A DNA stretch of 64,000 bases from Fomitopsis serialis (Eukaryota; Basidiomycota; Agaricomycetes; Polyporales; Fomitopsidaceae): NCBI RefSeq assembly GCF_022376445.1, contig NW_025954986.1, positions 186,001 through 250,000 of the forward strand, written 5' to 3'. The position numbers and the translations under genes were made by a program. Numbering within the stretch: position 1 is the stretch's first letter; each line of letters begins with the position of its first letter. Of the stretch, positions 34,788 to 46,721 are shown in pieces. The notes beneath the pieces were generated by a model. That model was given only the letters and a program-made list of their open reading frames with translations. It did no database searches and was not told the origin of the DNA.

Positions 34788-35792
34788 ATGTCTGGGCTTC
34801 TCTACACTTCCCGACGTACCGGCTCCGACGACTCAATGTCCGCGTCAACGATCCCAATTGATGGCCCCCTTCTGCCCCTGTACCACGAAGAGTTCTATTT
34901 CGATGACGGCAATCTAACTTTGCTCGTGAGCGGCCGTCTTATCGATCTGTTGCACGGTGTTGACAGGACTCCTCAGGTGGAGGATACATTATTCAGAGTG
35001 TTCCGTTCTTCGTTGACGAGACACTCCCCTATATGGAGGGAGCTCTTCGAGCTGCCTCATCCCGCCGGAGAGCCCATGGAGGGATCTGGGGATGAGCACC
35101 CCTTAGTTCTGTATGGCATCTCGAAAGTCGATTTCGAGCGCCTGCTATGGATCCTATATCCTGCGTAAATGCACCTCTTCACTCGTTCAGGGCACTATCA
35201 GTGATGCTGTTCCTATGTACAGGGACTTCGGCGTCTGCAGAGCTCACACGCAAGACGAGTGGACGTCCGTTCTCGACCTGTCTACTCGATGGGAATGCGC
35301 AGACATCCGCGCGCTCGCCATCCGCGAGCTACAAAAGCTGCCTGTCAGCCCCGTGGACACAATCATTCTCTCGCGGAGGTTCGACATATCAGGACGGTGG
35401 ACGCTCGCGGCGTATGCCGCCCTCTGCCAGCGCCCAGATGCGCTTTCCCTCGAGGAGGCCTCCCGTCTTGGGCTTGAGACCATGGTGCGCGTCGCACAGC
35501 TGCGCGAGCAGATCCAACGAGGGGCTCCGGGGCCGGTGCGGCCCAAGCATCATTACCAAACTCCTACCAGCGCCGCTGGTAACCGCCGAGTAGGCCTCGA
35601 CCCTGTGTCATCACACCCGCTTCGCAAGCCTCGCGAGCCCGGGCAGCCGCTGGACGCGCGGCCTGGCAAGCCGCCGTGTCAGACTCGAGGAGGAACGTAC
35701 GGAGGCCTTCGACCAAAATCGCGTCAGACGTCTATCGGATGGTCGCTGACATATTCGGCGCGGATGGAGCTGTGCAGGCATTGGCAGCCTAA
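34788..35792 (+). CDS. BTB/POZ domain protein
   Basis: The protein starts MSGLLYTSRRTGSDD (a second in-frame Met lies 16 codons on). The N-terminal BTB fold reads FYFDDGNLTLLVSGRLIDLL, FRVFRSSLTRHSPIWRELF, and VDFERLLWILYPA. An intron (about 35167-35220) splits it in the usual place for this fungal family, giving DFGVCRAHTQDEWTSVLDLS and RWECADIRALAIRELQKL, which resembles a BACK-like helical region. A last intron (about 35580-35630, GTAACC..GCAAG) joins the final exon ending KIASDVYRMVADIFGADGAV and AALAA-type tail, stop 35790-35792. The length is about 300 residues. Such proteins are abundant in Agaricomycetes; some are Cul3 adaptors. A relative lies at 61043-62414. Confidence 0.8.
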
Positions 35793-37246
35793 GCAAAGCC
35801 TAATGATATGTGCCCGTGCACCACCCCTAACTTATGGTGTAAACATATGCGCAGAGCGCCCCTGATTGTCCGGTTAACTTCTCTGTCATTCTTGGGCACG
35901 CCACTGGTAACTTATATCACATACGAATGTCGATGGTGCGATGCAGTTGCACTATGTCAAACTTTATGCATTATGTTCGACCGGGAGCCCAGATAGGAAT
36001 CGGACAATCGGTGAGTAGTTGACCGGTTACTTCGTACCCTGCAGGCCGCTTATCTCGAGGGTTGCAAGCATCGCGATCATGACGGGCGAATGTTAATCGA
36101 AGGTTTGGTGCTCTTGCCCACATGATATATCCTGTCTATGATAAGTGGAGGATGCGGCTGCGGTGAGTCACCAACATAGGTACGTGTGTGCATTTGAATG
36201 ACGCCACAAGCTCGTCTGCGTTTATTGGGGCTGCCAGATATGCTGAGACGGTTCCTTGGACCACCCTCGTACGTAGGATGTTCACGTCATTAAGCCTCAC
36301 GGTATGTCTGATCTAACAGGGACAATGTTTTACAGTATCGCATGGAAATGGCGCGACTGGAAGTAACTTTCAAGTATCGTGGCTCTAAACCGGGATCTCG
36401 TTACGCGGCACGTCGCGGTATCGTTTTGTGAGTTTCTGCTTGTAGTAATACATTATCTGTGCACAGGAACGTCTGTGTTCTTTGAGGCTAAGTGATTGTT
36501 TTCAGACTAGCTATATGTTATACGCGTGCTCATTGATCCATCGGCCAATAGGAAGCGGGCTCGGACTTTCGTTGCAGCGAAGTTCGATATGTTCTCGGAG
36601 TCACGGAAGCTTCATGTCAATTCGCCGGCAGGACAACCCGGCCCGTGGGACATTCCTGGTGTGGCCGCCCTATACCCGCTTGATGGAAGTTCGCTGGCAA
36701 CACGGGCTTCGAGTTCGGGCTGGCCTGTTTTATGATCCACGCCCTCCCGCCCGCTGGATACCATGTCAAACCGGCGGCGCTCATGGCGTTTGCACCTTGA
36801 TCATGTGTCTCGGTCGTGCTGCCTCTGGGTGGCGCCGACGTGAACAGAAGTCGGAAACCACGATCCTATCGGACACGAACACTTGTGCCGCACCAACCTC
36901 TTGCGCCCGGCTGCTGGCCATCGTCTAACAAACTCACCTCCCTCGTCTATTAGACTCGGTATAGCCTCCTTTTAGCTCGTGATCATTCCCCATAAGGTCA
37001 CGGTGGGTTACCTTTAGCTCACGCGCACTCACCTAGCCATGAGAGGACGATTGGCTTACTATGTTGCCTCATTATCTCTCGCACTTGAGGCTCAGCGAAT
37101 ACCTGTAAGCGGGAGCTGACACCGGCCGATAAATTCACACATGGTCTCATCTTGTTTTCGTACATATACGGAGAGGATAGTGACTCATCGCCTGTGTATC
37201 ACCTCCCCTCTTCATTCCTCTCGCGAAGGCTTCCGGTCCTATCAAT
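35793..37246. other. 1.45 kb region without a recognised gene
   Basis: Several plus-strand splice-like signals occur between 36000 and 36450, with short coding-like pieces (for example GCKHRDHDGRMLIEG near 36070 and ARLEVTFKYRGSKPGSRY near 36360). They do not chain into one frame with a known domain. It could be a decayed gene. Confidence 0.4.
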
Positions 37247-39597
37247 ATGGGCGCTACCATGAGCTCGGCGTCTCCTCAACGGCACGTAGTTCTTTTTGTC
37301 TTTGAAGCATGGGGTGAGTGATTTTTTGTTGCTCGCCATAATAGCTGCTAGATGCTCATCGAGGATTGTACTCGTTGCAGGGCATATGCGACCTGTGTGC
37401 AATTTCGTCGCTCGACTCGTCAAGATGGAGCCTACCATCCTTATCACAATCCTCATTACACCCACGTTGTATGACAGGGTGCAGACGGAGCTAAAGAGGA
37501 ATTTCGAGGAGCGAGAGTTGAGCCTTCTGGACCGCATACGGTGTGTTTCATTTGCAATCATCGAGATTCTGAGCGGCGTCCTGATGGCTGGGACAGAACG
37601 ATAACGCTGTCACGGGACAGTGCCGAGGCACTGGACAGCAGCGTGCTTCTGAATAACTTCGCCGATGCCTATGAGAAACTTGTCAACCTGCAGCCCGTTA
37701 TGTGCGTCAAAACGCAAACGGAGATCGAGACTACGTGTAGTCCGGACGTAGTGCTGGTAGATGTAAGTCTTATCGCACAACATAGGAGAGTTCCGGCTGC
37801 TGACGATACCATTGCAAAGTTCTTCGGCAGCGCTCCTATTGAAGCCATCCGGAGGACTAGCAAGAAACCAGTCAAAGTCTTCTTATGGTTCGCGTGTTCA
37901 GCGACGTCATTGTTCTGCATCGGTGGCCCCGAGAGACTGGGCGGAAGGGGAAATCTTCGTGCCAGGAGCGAAGAGGTTGCCAAACTCACCGGTGTCAGCG
38001 TTGAGGAGGCCGCGGGACAGGTCAGTGGACACTGACTAAGAGTAGAATGCGTACTCAACCGACGATTCATCATAGATATCATTGACCGGAAAAGGATCCC
38101 TCATCCGCTTGCCAGGGCTACCGCCGATGTACGACTACGAGATTCAGCCGCAGCGCGTGAGCTTCTCGTACACATGTATGTGGAATCCCGCCGCTCACCT
38201 CGAGGTTGCAGCCGCTTGGCCCCATTGCTTTGCTTGGCGGCGTAAATCTGAAAACCTACGAGTAAGACAGTCCTCCATGTGGTCTCACCAGTACAGTCAT
38301 CTGACTGACACACCCTAGTACTATCGCCGGATGCGACGGACTGCTTATCGCTTCGCCGGAATGCTACGAGCCAGAAGCAGTCGCAGCTCTGAGAGACTGG
38401 ATGGCGGAGTCGTCTCGTCCCGTCTACGCTTGTGGGCCCCTTATCCCTTCCGGCGCTCGGGCTGTCGCTTTCGAGAAATTACAAGGGTCGGAGGCCGCTA
38501 AGGTGGAGAGCTTCTTGGATGCCAAACTGGCGAGCCATGGGCAGCATTCCGTTCTCTATGTAAGCTGCATTGTACCTTTGCCCAAGACAATGTTGACCTT
38601 ACATGATCCTAGGTGTCTTTTGGGACCATCTTCTTCCCGATGGAACCTCAGAAACTCGCTGCGTTCCTTGAAATCGCCATGGAGAAGGAGATCCCTTTCG
38701 TAAGTTACCTCTGCGGATAAAGTGACTCCATATAACTCATGATTCTCCATAGATCCTGAATCACTCGTCGCCTTACATCCCGTTGCCAGACTTCGTCACC
38801 GACAAGCTCAGCAACTATTCTGACTGCATGGTGACCAAATGGTGTCCCCAGCAACTCGTCCTCAGCCATCGTGTACGGCTCAATCTGATCATCTCACCGC
38901 TGCCATTGTAATGATGTACTGTTTCATTCTACAGGCGCTGGGTTCTTTGTCACGCATGCAGGACACAACAGCGTGATCGAAGCTACGACGGAGGGAGTAC
39001 CGTTGTGCGTATCATTTATTCGTGGTGCATGTACAGGCCCACTTATGGTCGAACCTTTAGAATCTGTTGGCCGTTTACAATGGACCAAGCAACGAACGCC
39101 CCTCGCATCAGCGATAAGATTCAGAACGGCTACGAGCTGTTCCAGGTCCGGTCCGGTCCTGGCCTCCAGCCAGCCTATCGTCTTGGGAAGGCACCGGAAG
39201 CCACTCTGGAAGCGTTCATCGCTGAGGCGCAGCAAGTGCTGTCAAGGCATTCGGGGAAGACGGAAAGCGCAAGCTAGCCAACGCACAGCGGCTTAAGCAG
39301 CAGATCTCCAAGGCTTGGGGCGAGAACGGCTCGTCGCAGAAGGCGCTTGAGGATTTCGTGGCTTCGGTCGTAAAAGGCACCGAGAGCCCTCAGGGTTTCT
39401 TCAATTACTTGACTGCGTGGTGTGATCACCGTGCGCTCCGGTTGTACCTTGCTTGTAGAACGACTTACTGGTACCACGCGCGAGGACGATTCTTGGTTGT
39501 ACGATTAGATGGGCTACTGACAATTGTCGATGTCGATGCAATGAATGTACTTGGTCTAAATTTGGAAGACGACCGAACCTTACTGCACCCTACGTAG
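37247..39597 (+). pseudogene. UDP-glycosyltransferase (GT1 type), frame break near C-terminus
   Basis: The start MGATMSSASPQRHVVLFVF is followed by a first intron that restores EAWGHMRPVCNFVARL, the acceptor-side Gly-His of the family. Further exons give ADAYEKLVNLQPVMCVKT, CDGLLIASPECYEPEAVAAL and SVLYVSFGTIFFPMEPQKLA. The donor-binding signature follows: MVTKWCPQQLVLSHR, THAGHNSVIEATTEGVP, and LICWPFTMDQATNAPRIS after an intron ending at about 39057. The C-terminus is split: the frame through AFIAEAQQVLS stops at 39275-39277, while the expected continuation KAFGEDGKRKLANAQRLKQQ lies one base out of frame from 39244. A single missing base at 39242-39243 would explain this. The enzyme type transfers sugar from UDP-sugar to small lipophilic acceptors. 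It is either a recent pseudogene or a base error. Confidence 0.75.
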
Positions 39598-40299
39598 GTA
39601 ACCGGAGCGGTCCTCTAAGGTGGAGATGATGAACTAAAACTGTGTGCCGTGGACGTTCCACTGGCACGGGTCTCAAGTCGGGACCGTACATGGTTCTCCG
39701 CTGCATGACAGGGAAGCAGGAATGAACCCGTCCTGGAAACGGACCGAGACCATGGGACAACGCCTCTTGCAGATAGCAATGAGCCGCGACATCACGTACA
39801 CGTACGCCGCTAGGGTCTCAATTACATTCAAGGACGGCGATGATCTGCAGGACAGTGTCAACTGCGAGAGTTCCTGTACCTAGGGAGCGGTCCATCCCAG
39901 ACATACTCCCATGTTATCAAGGGTGCTTGTGAACGCCGCACGGCGAAAAGGCAGCGTTCCGCTCACCGGTGACTCAAAGCACTTCTGTGAGGTCGGACGG
40001 TAGGCGGCGTGGCGTTTTCGAACGTGTCTTATCCTGTCTGATCGGCTTATACAACCTAGGCATTAATAGTACAACGCGGCTATTGCATACAAACTTCTCT
40101 GCAGCTCAAAGCCCGACAAAAGAACACAAGACATACCGACAGGAATAAGTTATGTAAGATCCAACAACGCTGGTCCGTTCGAAGTCACCACATGCGCGGA
40201 GCTGTTCATGCGTGGGCTTCCGCGATGACCAGGGACCCATCCCCGCCGGTCCACATCCCACGCTGGCCAATCGTTGTTCACTGTCTGCACGGCCAAGGC
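39598..40299. other. Intergenic region
   Basis: No gene is supported. GGAGCGGTCC occurs twice (about 39606 and 39884), probably by chance. Confidence 0.45.
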
Positions 40300-42198
40300 T
40301 CATCTAGCCGCCATTCCTCGAAGCCACGGGCGACTGGAGATACCGCTGTGACGCCCGCGCAATTCACTCCCCACTCTCCGTCGGCCTTCCCCTTGTGCGT
40401 GACGTTCTTCCCCGTCATGCAGAGCCGCCTTCGGCCCCCAGCCTGGACCGACCCACCCTACCGCCCCGATATCCAACTCTTCCCAGCCTCTCCGTTGATA
40501 TCCGCCTCTTGCGTCCCCGGCCGCTCGGGTCGCGCGCGGCGGACGAAAAGGCGACGTCTGGCAAGAGTTCGTCGAGCGCAGCTGGAAGTTGCCCTCGAAT
40601 GTGTGCGGCAGGCGTAACGTCGCGCGGTTGTTTGTCGTCTTCGCTGCGACGCGGACGTCCGCGTCAACGGGCAGAACGACGACGTTGACCTCGACGGCGG
40701 CGTTAGTCGTACGCGTGACGACGTCGAACATCGCCTCGCCGGAAGTACCCTCGCCAAACGAAGGGTGCGCAGATAGCAGGGCCACTGTCGAGTTGATTTC
40801 ACTGTACAAGCGTTTTCTGTCTCAGCCAGTGAGTGGTGAGCTAATAGGGTTGCACACTTACGCGTTTGAAGACTTGAGGTAGAGAGTGCCGTTGTTGGTG
40901 TCGTCTGCAAGTATTGTGATGTTAGCCTGGATGGGAGTACCAGAGGCAACGACCTCGAGGTGATTGGCGACGAAGTCGCCTTCTATGCTACCCTTGCTAG
41001 CAAGTAGGTGCGCAACGTTTGCATACGCTGACTGAGAAAAAAGGATCAGATCACAGAATACACACCTTGGTGACAACTCACGTGTGCATAGATCTTGCCG
41101 TCTGTCGACGCGAGTCCGAGGAAGCCAAACTCAACGTCGTCGTGCATATCTTCGATACTTTGAGTGAAGCGTGGGAGTACTGTCTCAAAAGCGGGATATA
41201 TAGAGGCCCGAAGTCGGTAGAAGGTGGTAGCTGGACCTTCAACCTCCAATGCAGAATCTGTCTGTCGTTGTGATTCGAGGATTCAACAGGTGCCTTCGTT
41301 GTACGAGTTTGTCAGATACTGCCCTGCGATATACAGAGCACAAAGCGCGCATACCAGTAGCGCGATCCCTCGCTCGCCTTTCTTCCGTTCCATCCGGCAG
41401 ACGCTGACTTCCTGTAAAATTCGGCATGTGCAGTCACCACTTGAATGTCCACCTTGACGGTATCGGTAAGAGTCCAGTCGGTGTTGTGTACGACGTCTAC
41501 ATGCCCCAAGGTGTATGCACCTCGAGCGAACAGATAGAAGGCTTCTGATGGCATAGGCATTTCGAAGGACATAGAAGGTAGCGACCCGCTGTTCTCGTTC
41601 CAGCGACTGCGTCCTTTACGACATTCAAGAACCTTCCCGTCCTTGGGCAGGAGTTTGGAAGGCCGTTTCGTGTATCCAGGCTAACGGGCGTAATCAGCAT
41701 GTAGCACGCAACAAATACGGGGTAACGCAGGAGGGAAGTGAAGGCATTGCTACCTACGCGCCGGTGCTGCATAGATACCGCGACCATCGGTTCGGGTGTC
41801 GTACGAACACCGTAACTGCTTATTCGAGGAAACCCACGACTTGCTGCAAAAAGTTGCTATGGCCAATTCACCACCACGTTCCGCGTATAAGGATGAAATA
41901 CGATGCCCTGCATAAATCCAAAAAGCGCGCATATGAGGATGGCCACCACAAATGCCTTCAGGAATCGTCTCCCAGCGGGCTCTCCTTTCTCAAGATGGCC
42001 CTCTGGGTCAAGTAGAGGGTTGCTAGGTCCAGCTTGCGGGTGACGCATAGCAGCCGGAGAGAGGGTACTGGGGCCTGTGTACGCAGGGGGAGGAACATCC
42101 TCCAGGAGTCTCCGTTGGTCATCCAGAGCATTCTGGACAGCCGGAAGAGGCTGTTGAGTCTTCAAAGGAGAATCGGGCTCGCCGTCGTCGATGATCAT
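40300..42198 (-). pseudogene. Type II membrane protein with adhesin-like repeats, paralogue
   Basis: The start at 42196-42198 gives MIIDDGEPDSPLKTQQPLPA and a Pro-rich cytosolic segment. A clean membrane helix follows (RRFLKAFVVAILICALFGFM). Later exons read SFEMPMPSEAFYLFARGAY, VEFGFLGLASTDGKIYAHV, LLASKGSIEGDFVANHLEVV, NNGTLYLKSSNA, DVVTRTTNAAVEVNVVVLP, and AAKTTNNRATLRLP. This is the order seen at 30419-32103. At the C-terminus the frame through FEGNFQLRSTNS runs to a stop at 40300. The sequence homologous to the paralogue's DDPAGRGRRR (here RDPSGRGRKRR) lies one base away, with a switch at about 40564-40567 and a stop near 40415. The last domain is therefore probably broken. Role unknown. 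Confidence 0.6.
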
Positions 42199-42744
42199 GG
42201 CAGAGACCTTGAAGGTACAAGGTAACCTCAGGATGACTCTCAGCGCCGCGAGATACGGCAGCGATAAGTTCGGCGCTCTTCATATGTGCGACCACCGCGG
42301 CATATGGTACACACTGCGCATTGCTGCGCAGTTCTACATGCTGCTTGCTCAGGACTTCAGTCAGCGCGCACGCCGAGCCGTGAGCATTGACCAGAGGAAG
42401 CAAAGTCGACGTTGGCCACGGCGGTCGTGGATGCCAAGCATAGTACGGTCGCGCGAGATGTAGCAGAGCGATCCGAATATTCAGAGAAATAAGGGCTGCC
42501 AGACAGTGCCAATTTGTGTACACCAACGGACATTGGGCCTCAATTTCAAGGTGAAGACGTTTCACAAGCGGTAGATGCTTGAGAGGGTATGGTCGTGGTA
42601 GCAGCTCAAGAGACGAACACAACAATCGCATCGCCAAACAAGCGTGACCGCGTTCGCGTTTGCGGGTCGCCGGGCACGTTGACTTCGACCAGCCTCTTCC
42701 AACACCCGCACCCTCCTTACTACTCGTCCACTTCCTGTATAGTC
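42199..42744. other. Divergent promoter region
   Basis: This 546-base spacer lies between the adhesin-like gene (-) and LSM4 (+). No other coding sequence is seen. Confidence 0.5.
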
Positions 42745-43374
42745 ATGGTACGTGTCTGTTACACCGTGACGATCTCACCGTCTGATTCTGCACATCAAGT
42801 TACCTTTGTCCCTCCTGAATGCAGCGCAAAATAAACCCATGGTAAGCACACAGCCGTGGTGCACAAACGCGACACTGAACCGCCCGGCGACGCGCAGTTA
42901 GTCGAGCTGAAGAACGGGGAGACGTTCAACGGCCATCTCGTCAACTGCGACAACTTCATGAACATCACGCTGAGAGAGGTGTACCAGACGAGCGCAGAGG
43001 GCGACAAGTTCTGGAAGCTGAAGGAGTGCTACATCCGCGGCAGCACGGTGCGCGTCGTGCCGCTCCTCATTCGCTGCACTTCTGATAAGATGACGTCGCG
43101 TGCGGATGCGCAGATCAAGTACCTGCGAGTACCAGATACACTGTTGGATGCAGTGAAGGAGGAGCAGAACCGCGCAAGGGAGGCGGGCAGGAGCGCACGA
43201 GGAGCGCACGTCAGCGGTGCGAACAACCGAGGTGTGTCACAGGTCGCCACGTCTATTCCATGCTCTCACACTCTTGACTCTACTCCAGGTCGTGGTGGAA
43301 TGCCACAAAGAGGACGAGGCGGAGTACGCGGAGGGCCAATGCGCGGGGGCAGGGGAAGGGGCAGAGGGATGTAA
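42745..43374 (+). CDS. LSM4: LSm4, U6 snRNA-associated Sm-like protein
   Basis: LSm4 is a subunit of the LSm2-8 ring on U6 snRNA and the LSm1-7 ring in mRNA decay. The gene has five exons. Exon 1 is only the ATG (42745-42747). The intron 42748-42799 leads to [14 protein letters not shown] (42800-42841). The intron 42842-42897 leads to [20 protein letters not shown], then [19 protein letters not shown] and ECYIRGST, ending at 43047. The intron 43048-43113 leads to [18 protein letters not shown] last intron near 43232 gives the RGG-rich tail [23 protein letters not shown]. The Sm1 and Sm2 motifs are complete. The short ATG-only exon is required: without it the family N-terminus MLPLSLL cannot be built. 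Confidence 0.94.
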
Positions 43375-43621
43375 CGCGCGATGTACCACTACATATTGTC
43401 CGGGTGAGCCGTTCATGTTTCACTATTCTCCCTCGCTTCCTGCGCTCCGTATCCAAATGCATCCATATAGCACTGTCATAGTACAACCCATAGCATATGG
43501 TACACATGACCCTAAAATACAGGAAACAACCTAGCGCCACAGGACGTCGATACGCATCGACGTCGTCAGTATTCAACAGGGAATAACAACAGAAAATAAG
43601 GCATAGAGAGAAGGACATAGA

Positions 43622-45324
43622 TCAAGCATCATACACGAAGTCACGGACAACCTCGAACACGAGCTCGTCCCTCGTTGCGGTTCGCACCCATTGACCCTGT
43701 TCACATCCAACGACGCTCAGCATATCAGATGGGTTCGGGAGCTGTCTACGCACCGTGTACAGCTCACGGCCAACGCCGATTACGCGGATGCGGGACTTTT
43801 CGCGGAGCATCAGCTTCCGCGCGTTTTCGAGCGCGAAGGGAATCGTGACTTGCTCGGTGCCGTAGCGCGACGGCACCCAGCTCGTGTGCAGGCGCAGCTC
43901 GCGCAGGTTGCGGCCGTTCACGACGGCTGCCTCTAGCTGGCTCTGCAGACCGACTTCTGATCAACGGAGGCGAACGCGCTTAAGATGATGATGCACTCAC
44001 TGCTTCCTGGCAGAAGGCGATCGAGCACGACAGAGTCTCTAGGGCCGGGAAGATCGTGCAGAGGCATTCGACATCCTCGAGAGTAAGCAGCGCCGACGAT
44101 ACGTTGAAATGCTTCAGCGTAGTTTCGTGTGTCTTCGCCATGTCGAGCAAGAACCGGCGGGGCAGCGGCGCATCGCCCTGGGTCGAGAACGCATTCAGGG
44201 TGAACGACTCGAGCGAGGGGAAGGGGAGCAGTTGGCGGATCCAGGACCAGAGCAGCTGCGGGCCCTGCACGTCGACGGAACTCGTGCGCACCGTGAGCTC
44301 GCGCAGGCGCGCGACAGGCTCGACGGGCCAGTGCGAGATGCCCGAACCGAAGTACTCCGTGTCGAGGCTCTCGAGCTTAGGGAGGATGCGGAGGATCTCG
44401 AGGATCGCGCTCGTCGGCGCGCCCTTCAGGCGGAGTGAGCGGAGATGCGCGAGGTGCGAGAAGACGGAGACGAGGATCGACGCGGGGACGCCGGCGGTGC
44501 GCTGCATGGAAAGCTGCGAGTGAGATCGGTGATGGAGTACGTGACTTGAGACGACACCGACCCCCAGCTCCAGGTGGGTCAGCGTCGAGCCCAGATGCTC
44601 CGACCACCCCTGCAGCACCCGCGGCTGCCCCTCCATCACCCACAGCGCGACCCTCGTCAGCCCGCGAAACTCTTGCAGCTTGTCCCACACGGCCTCGCTG
44701 AGCCCCATGTACGTGCGGATCGTCAGCTGCTTCAGCTTCAGGCCCTTGAGGATGTTCAGGAACGCGAGCAGCACCTCGTCGTTGTGCGACGCGTCGGGGC
44801 TCTGGTCGCTCCAGCTGAAGCTCTGGATGTTCGTGCATAGCTTCAGCGCCTGCTCGCAGTCGTGCAGCAGCTCCGGCTTGCTGAATCCAATCGCCCCTGC
44901 GCACTCGCTCAGCTCCCTCTCGACGCGCGCGCCCTGCTGCTCACCTGTCTCTCGGACATGGCGCACGTATCTGGCGTATTCCGGCTTCTTCAGCAGTGTG
45001 CTCGCCGGGTGGCAGACCGCCGATCGCTGTCACGGCGCATACGTATCAACGAGTAGCGGACGCTGCGACAATACGTACTCCAAGCCGTGTCTTCATCACA
45101 CGCGAGTCCAGCGTCCGGTACAAGAGCGGTGTCGCCGCCGCATGGAAGGTGCTGTGGAGCTGTGTGCACACATGCAGATCGCGCCGATCGACGAGGTGCT
45201 CGAAGATCAGCGGCAGGATGTCGATGGGGATCTTCAGCGGGTCGAACGCCGCCTCCGCCCTGTCTGCCTTCATCTCGCCTGGCGGCGACCCAGCCTCACT
45301 GGCACTCGTGCGCACACGCTTCAT
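43622..45324 (-). CDS. F-box/leucine-rich-repeat protein
   Basis: The start codon at 45322-45324 gives MKRVRTSASEAGSPPGEMKA. The F-box follows (LKIPIDILPLIFEHLVDRRD, then HVCTQLHSTFHAAATPLLYR). After an intron comes HPASTLLKKPEYARYVRHVR, a typical continuation in basidiomycete F-box/LRR proteins. A solenoid of leucine-rich units fills the rest (LKLKQLTIRTYMGL, TLTHLELGVGVV, HLRSLRLKGAPTS, KLESLDTEYFG, RLRELTVRTSSVD, ALETLSCSIAF, LRELRLHTSWVPSRYG). It ends FEVVRDFVYDA with the stop at 43622. The predicted length is about 500 residues. It is a likely SCF substrate receptor with the LRR face as binding surface. The gene is convergent with LSM4, 247 bases apart. Confidence 0.83.
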
Positions 45325-45659
45325 CGTGGGTTCTATATCATGGACGGGAGTCAGTTCGGTGGGTCTGGCAGCAGTACGTAGACCATGTATAAGCGTGTGC
45401 GCTGACCGATACGCCGAGGCATGCGCGCCCCGAACTTCGCGGTTCACGCACGCTCGCAGCGTTCTGGATCTAGAACCCGCAATGTGGATGCAACGTTCAA
45501 ATCCCGCACACCAACCGCGCAAAACGCAGTCGACACGCGAGCGATGACGTCTGCCGACTGATGAAAGAAGTTCGACGTGCACAACAAGGCTGCAGGAAGA
45601 CGTGCGGGGGCTTGTGCCGTTATATTGTGACGACATGTCAGAACGAGGGTGCTCGTCGT

Positions 45660-46290
45660 GGGGAAAAGGTCCGCGTAGTGGACCTTCGATGTAATGCCGG
45701 GCCTATCGACTACTAGGTACGCATACTGCGGGCATGCAGCCTCACGTAGCGCAATCCGCTGTAGCTGTCATAACTAAGCACCCCCGATATCATGACTGGC
45801 GCTGAGAGGGCAGGCTCATCCGGATCGAACCGTTGAGCACGCCCCTCAGGCAATAGTAGCAGATGTCACGGTGACACGAGGGCAGCGATGAGTAGTATCG
45901 CCGTGATTATGCTGTCTAGCGTGGAAGATTGAACGGCCCCGGGTGTGGGGGTTTCGACCACGGGAGACCGTGACATAGCACCGTACAGCTACGTTAGGTC
46001 GGATGACACTGGGGCGGTCGAGCAGTAGCATATCGTCTCGGCCACAAAGACAAAATCGTCAGCGAAGCTGGCAGTCGATGTAGTGCCCAGCAAGTGCGAC
46101 TAGTTGCGCATACTGAGGGCAGGCGGCTTCACGTAGCATCGCTATTGCGGAAGCGCTGCGACCGAGTACCCCCGAACTCTCAGCGAGGTAGACTCATCCT
46201 GCTCTGATAATTAGAGCAGTAGCAGGCACCATGTTGTCTAGAGCACGACAATATCTATTGTCGCTCCATAAAGGCAGTCTACAGTGGAAG
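45660..46290 (+). repeat. Diverged direct duplication, unit about 0.4 kb
   Basis: Two copies share an ordered set of words: TCGATGTARTGCC, CGACTA, CGCATACTG.GGGCA, TTCACGTAGC or CTCACGTAGC, ACCCCCGA, CTCATCC, AGTAGCA, and ATG.TGTCTAG. The first copy covers about 45680-46055 and the second about 46075-46290, the latter with internal shortening. Identity is modest, so the duplication is old. Confidence 0.5.
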
Positions 46291-46721
46291 GCCGCACGGT
46301 AACCTTCAGCGTAAATCATGAGGTAGAGTGATAGCACAGCAACTAAGCTGCAACCATCGTAGGCTGCCTGGGCAGCGATAAAGTTCGCCTCGGTTACCGA
46401 ATTGCCCAGGACACTGTCCTACAATGCTGGAGACCATACCAGCACACTGGACAAAGTAACCCTGCGACAACTGGCGCGTGGATACATGGGGGAGCATGAG
46501 AGATCGACCGGGTATTTGCCTAGTGTGCAGGTGTTTCCATAGGATGCATCATGACCATACGAAATAATATTGAAGCTTCGCAGACGTTACGGCGTGTCGA
46601 GACAGCGCACAACGCCTGACAGCCCCAGACCAATAAAGAACGGATGAACCTGGTTCACTTGCCTAATAGTTATGCTCCAGTCGATGAGATATTCTGAGCG
46701 AACCGTCTGTGACAATTCTAT

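Noticed and set aside
35990..36450. Possible multi-exon gene
   Set aside because: Splice-like signals occur, but the coding pieces do not chain in one frame and match no family I know.
39606..39893. GGAGCGGTCC repeated at both ends of a 280-base segment
   Set aside because: The words are short and direct, with no inverted ends or target duplication, so a mobile element is not supported.
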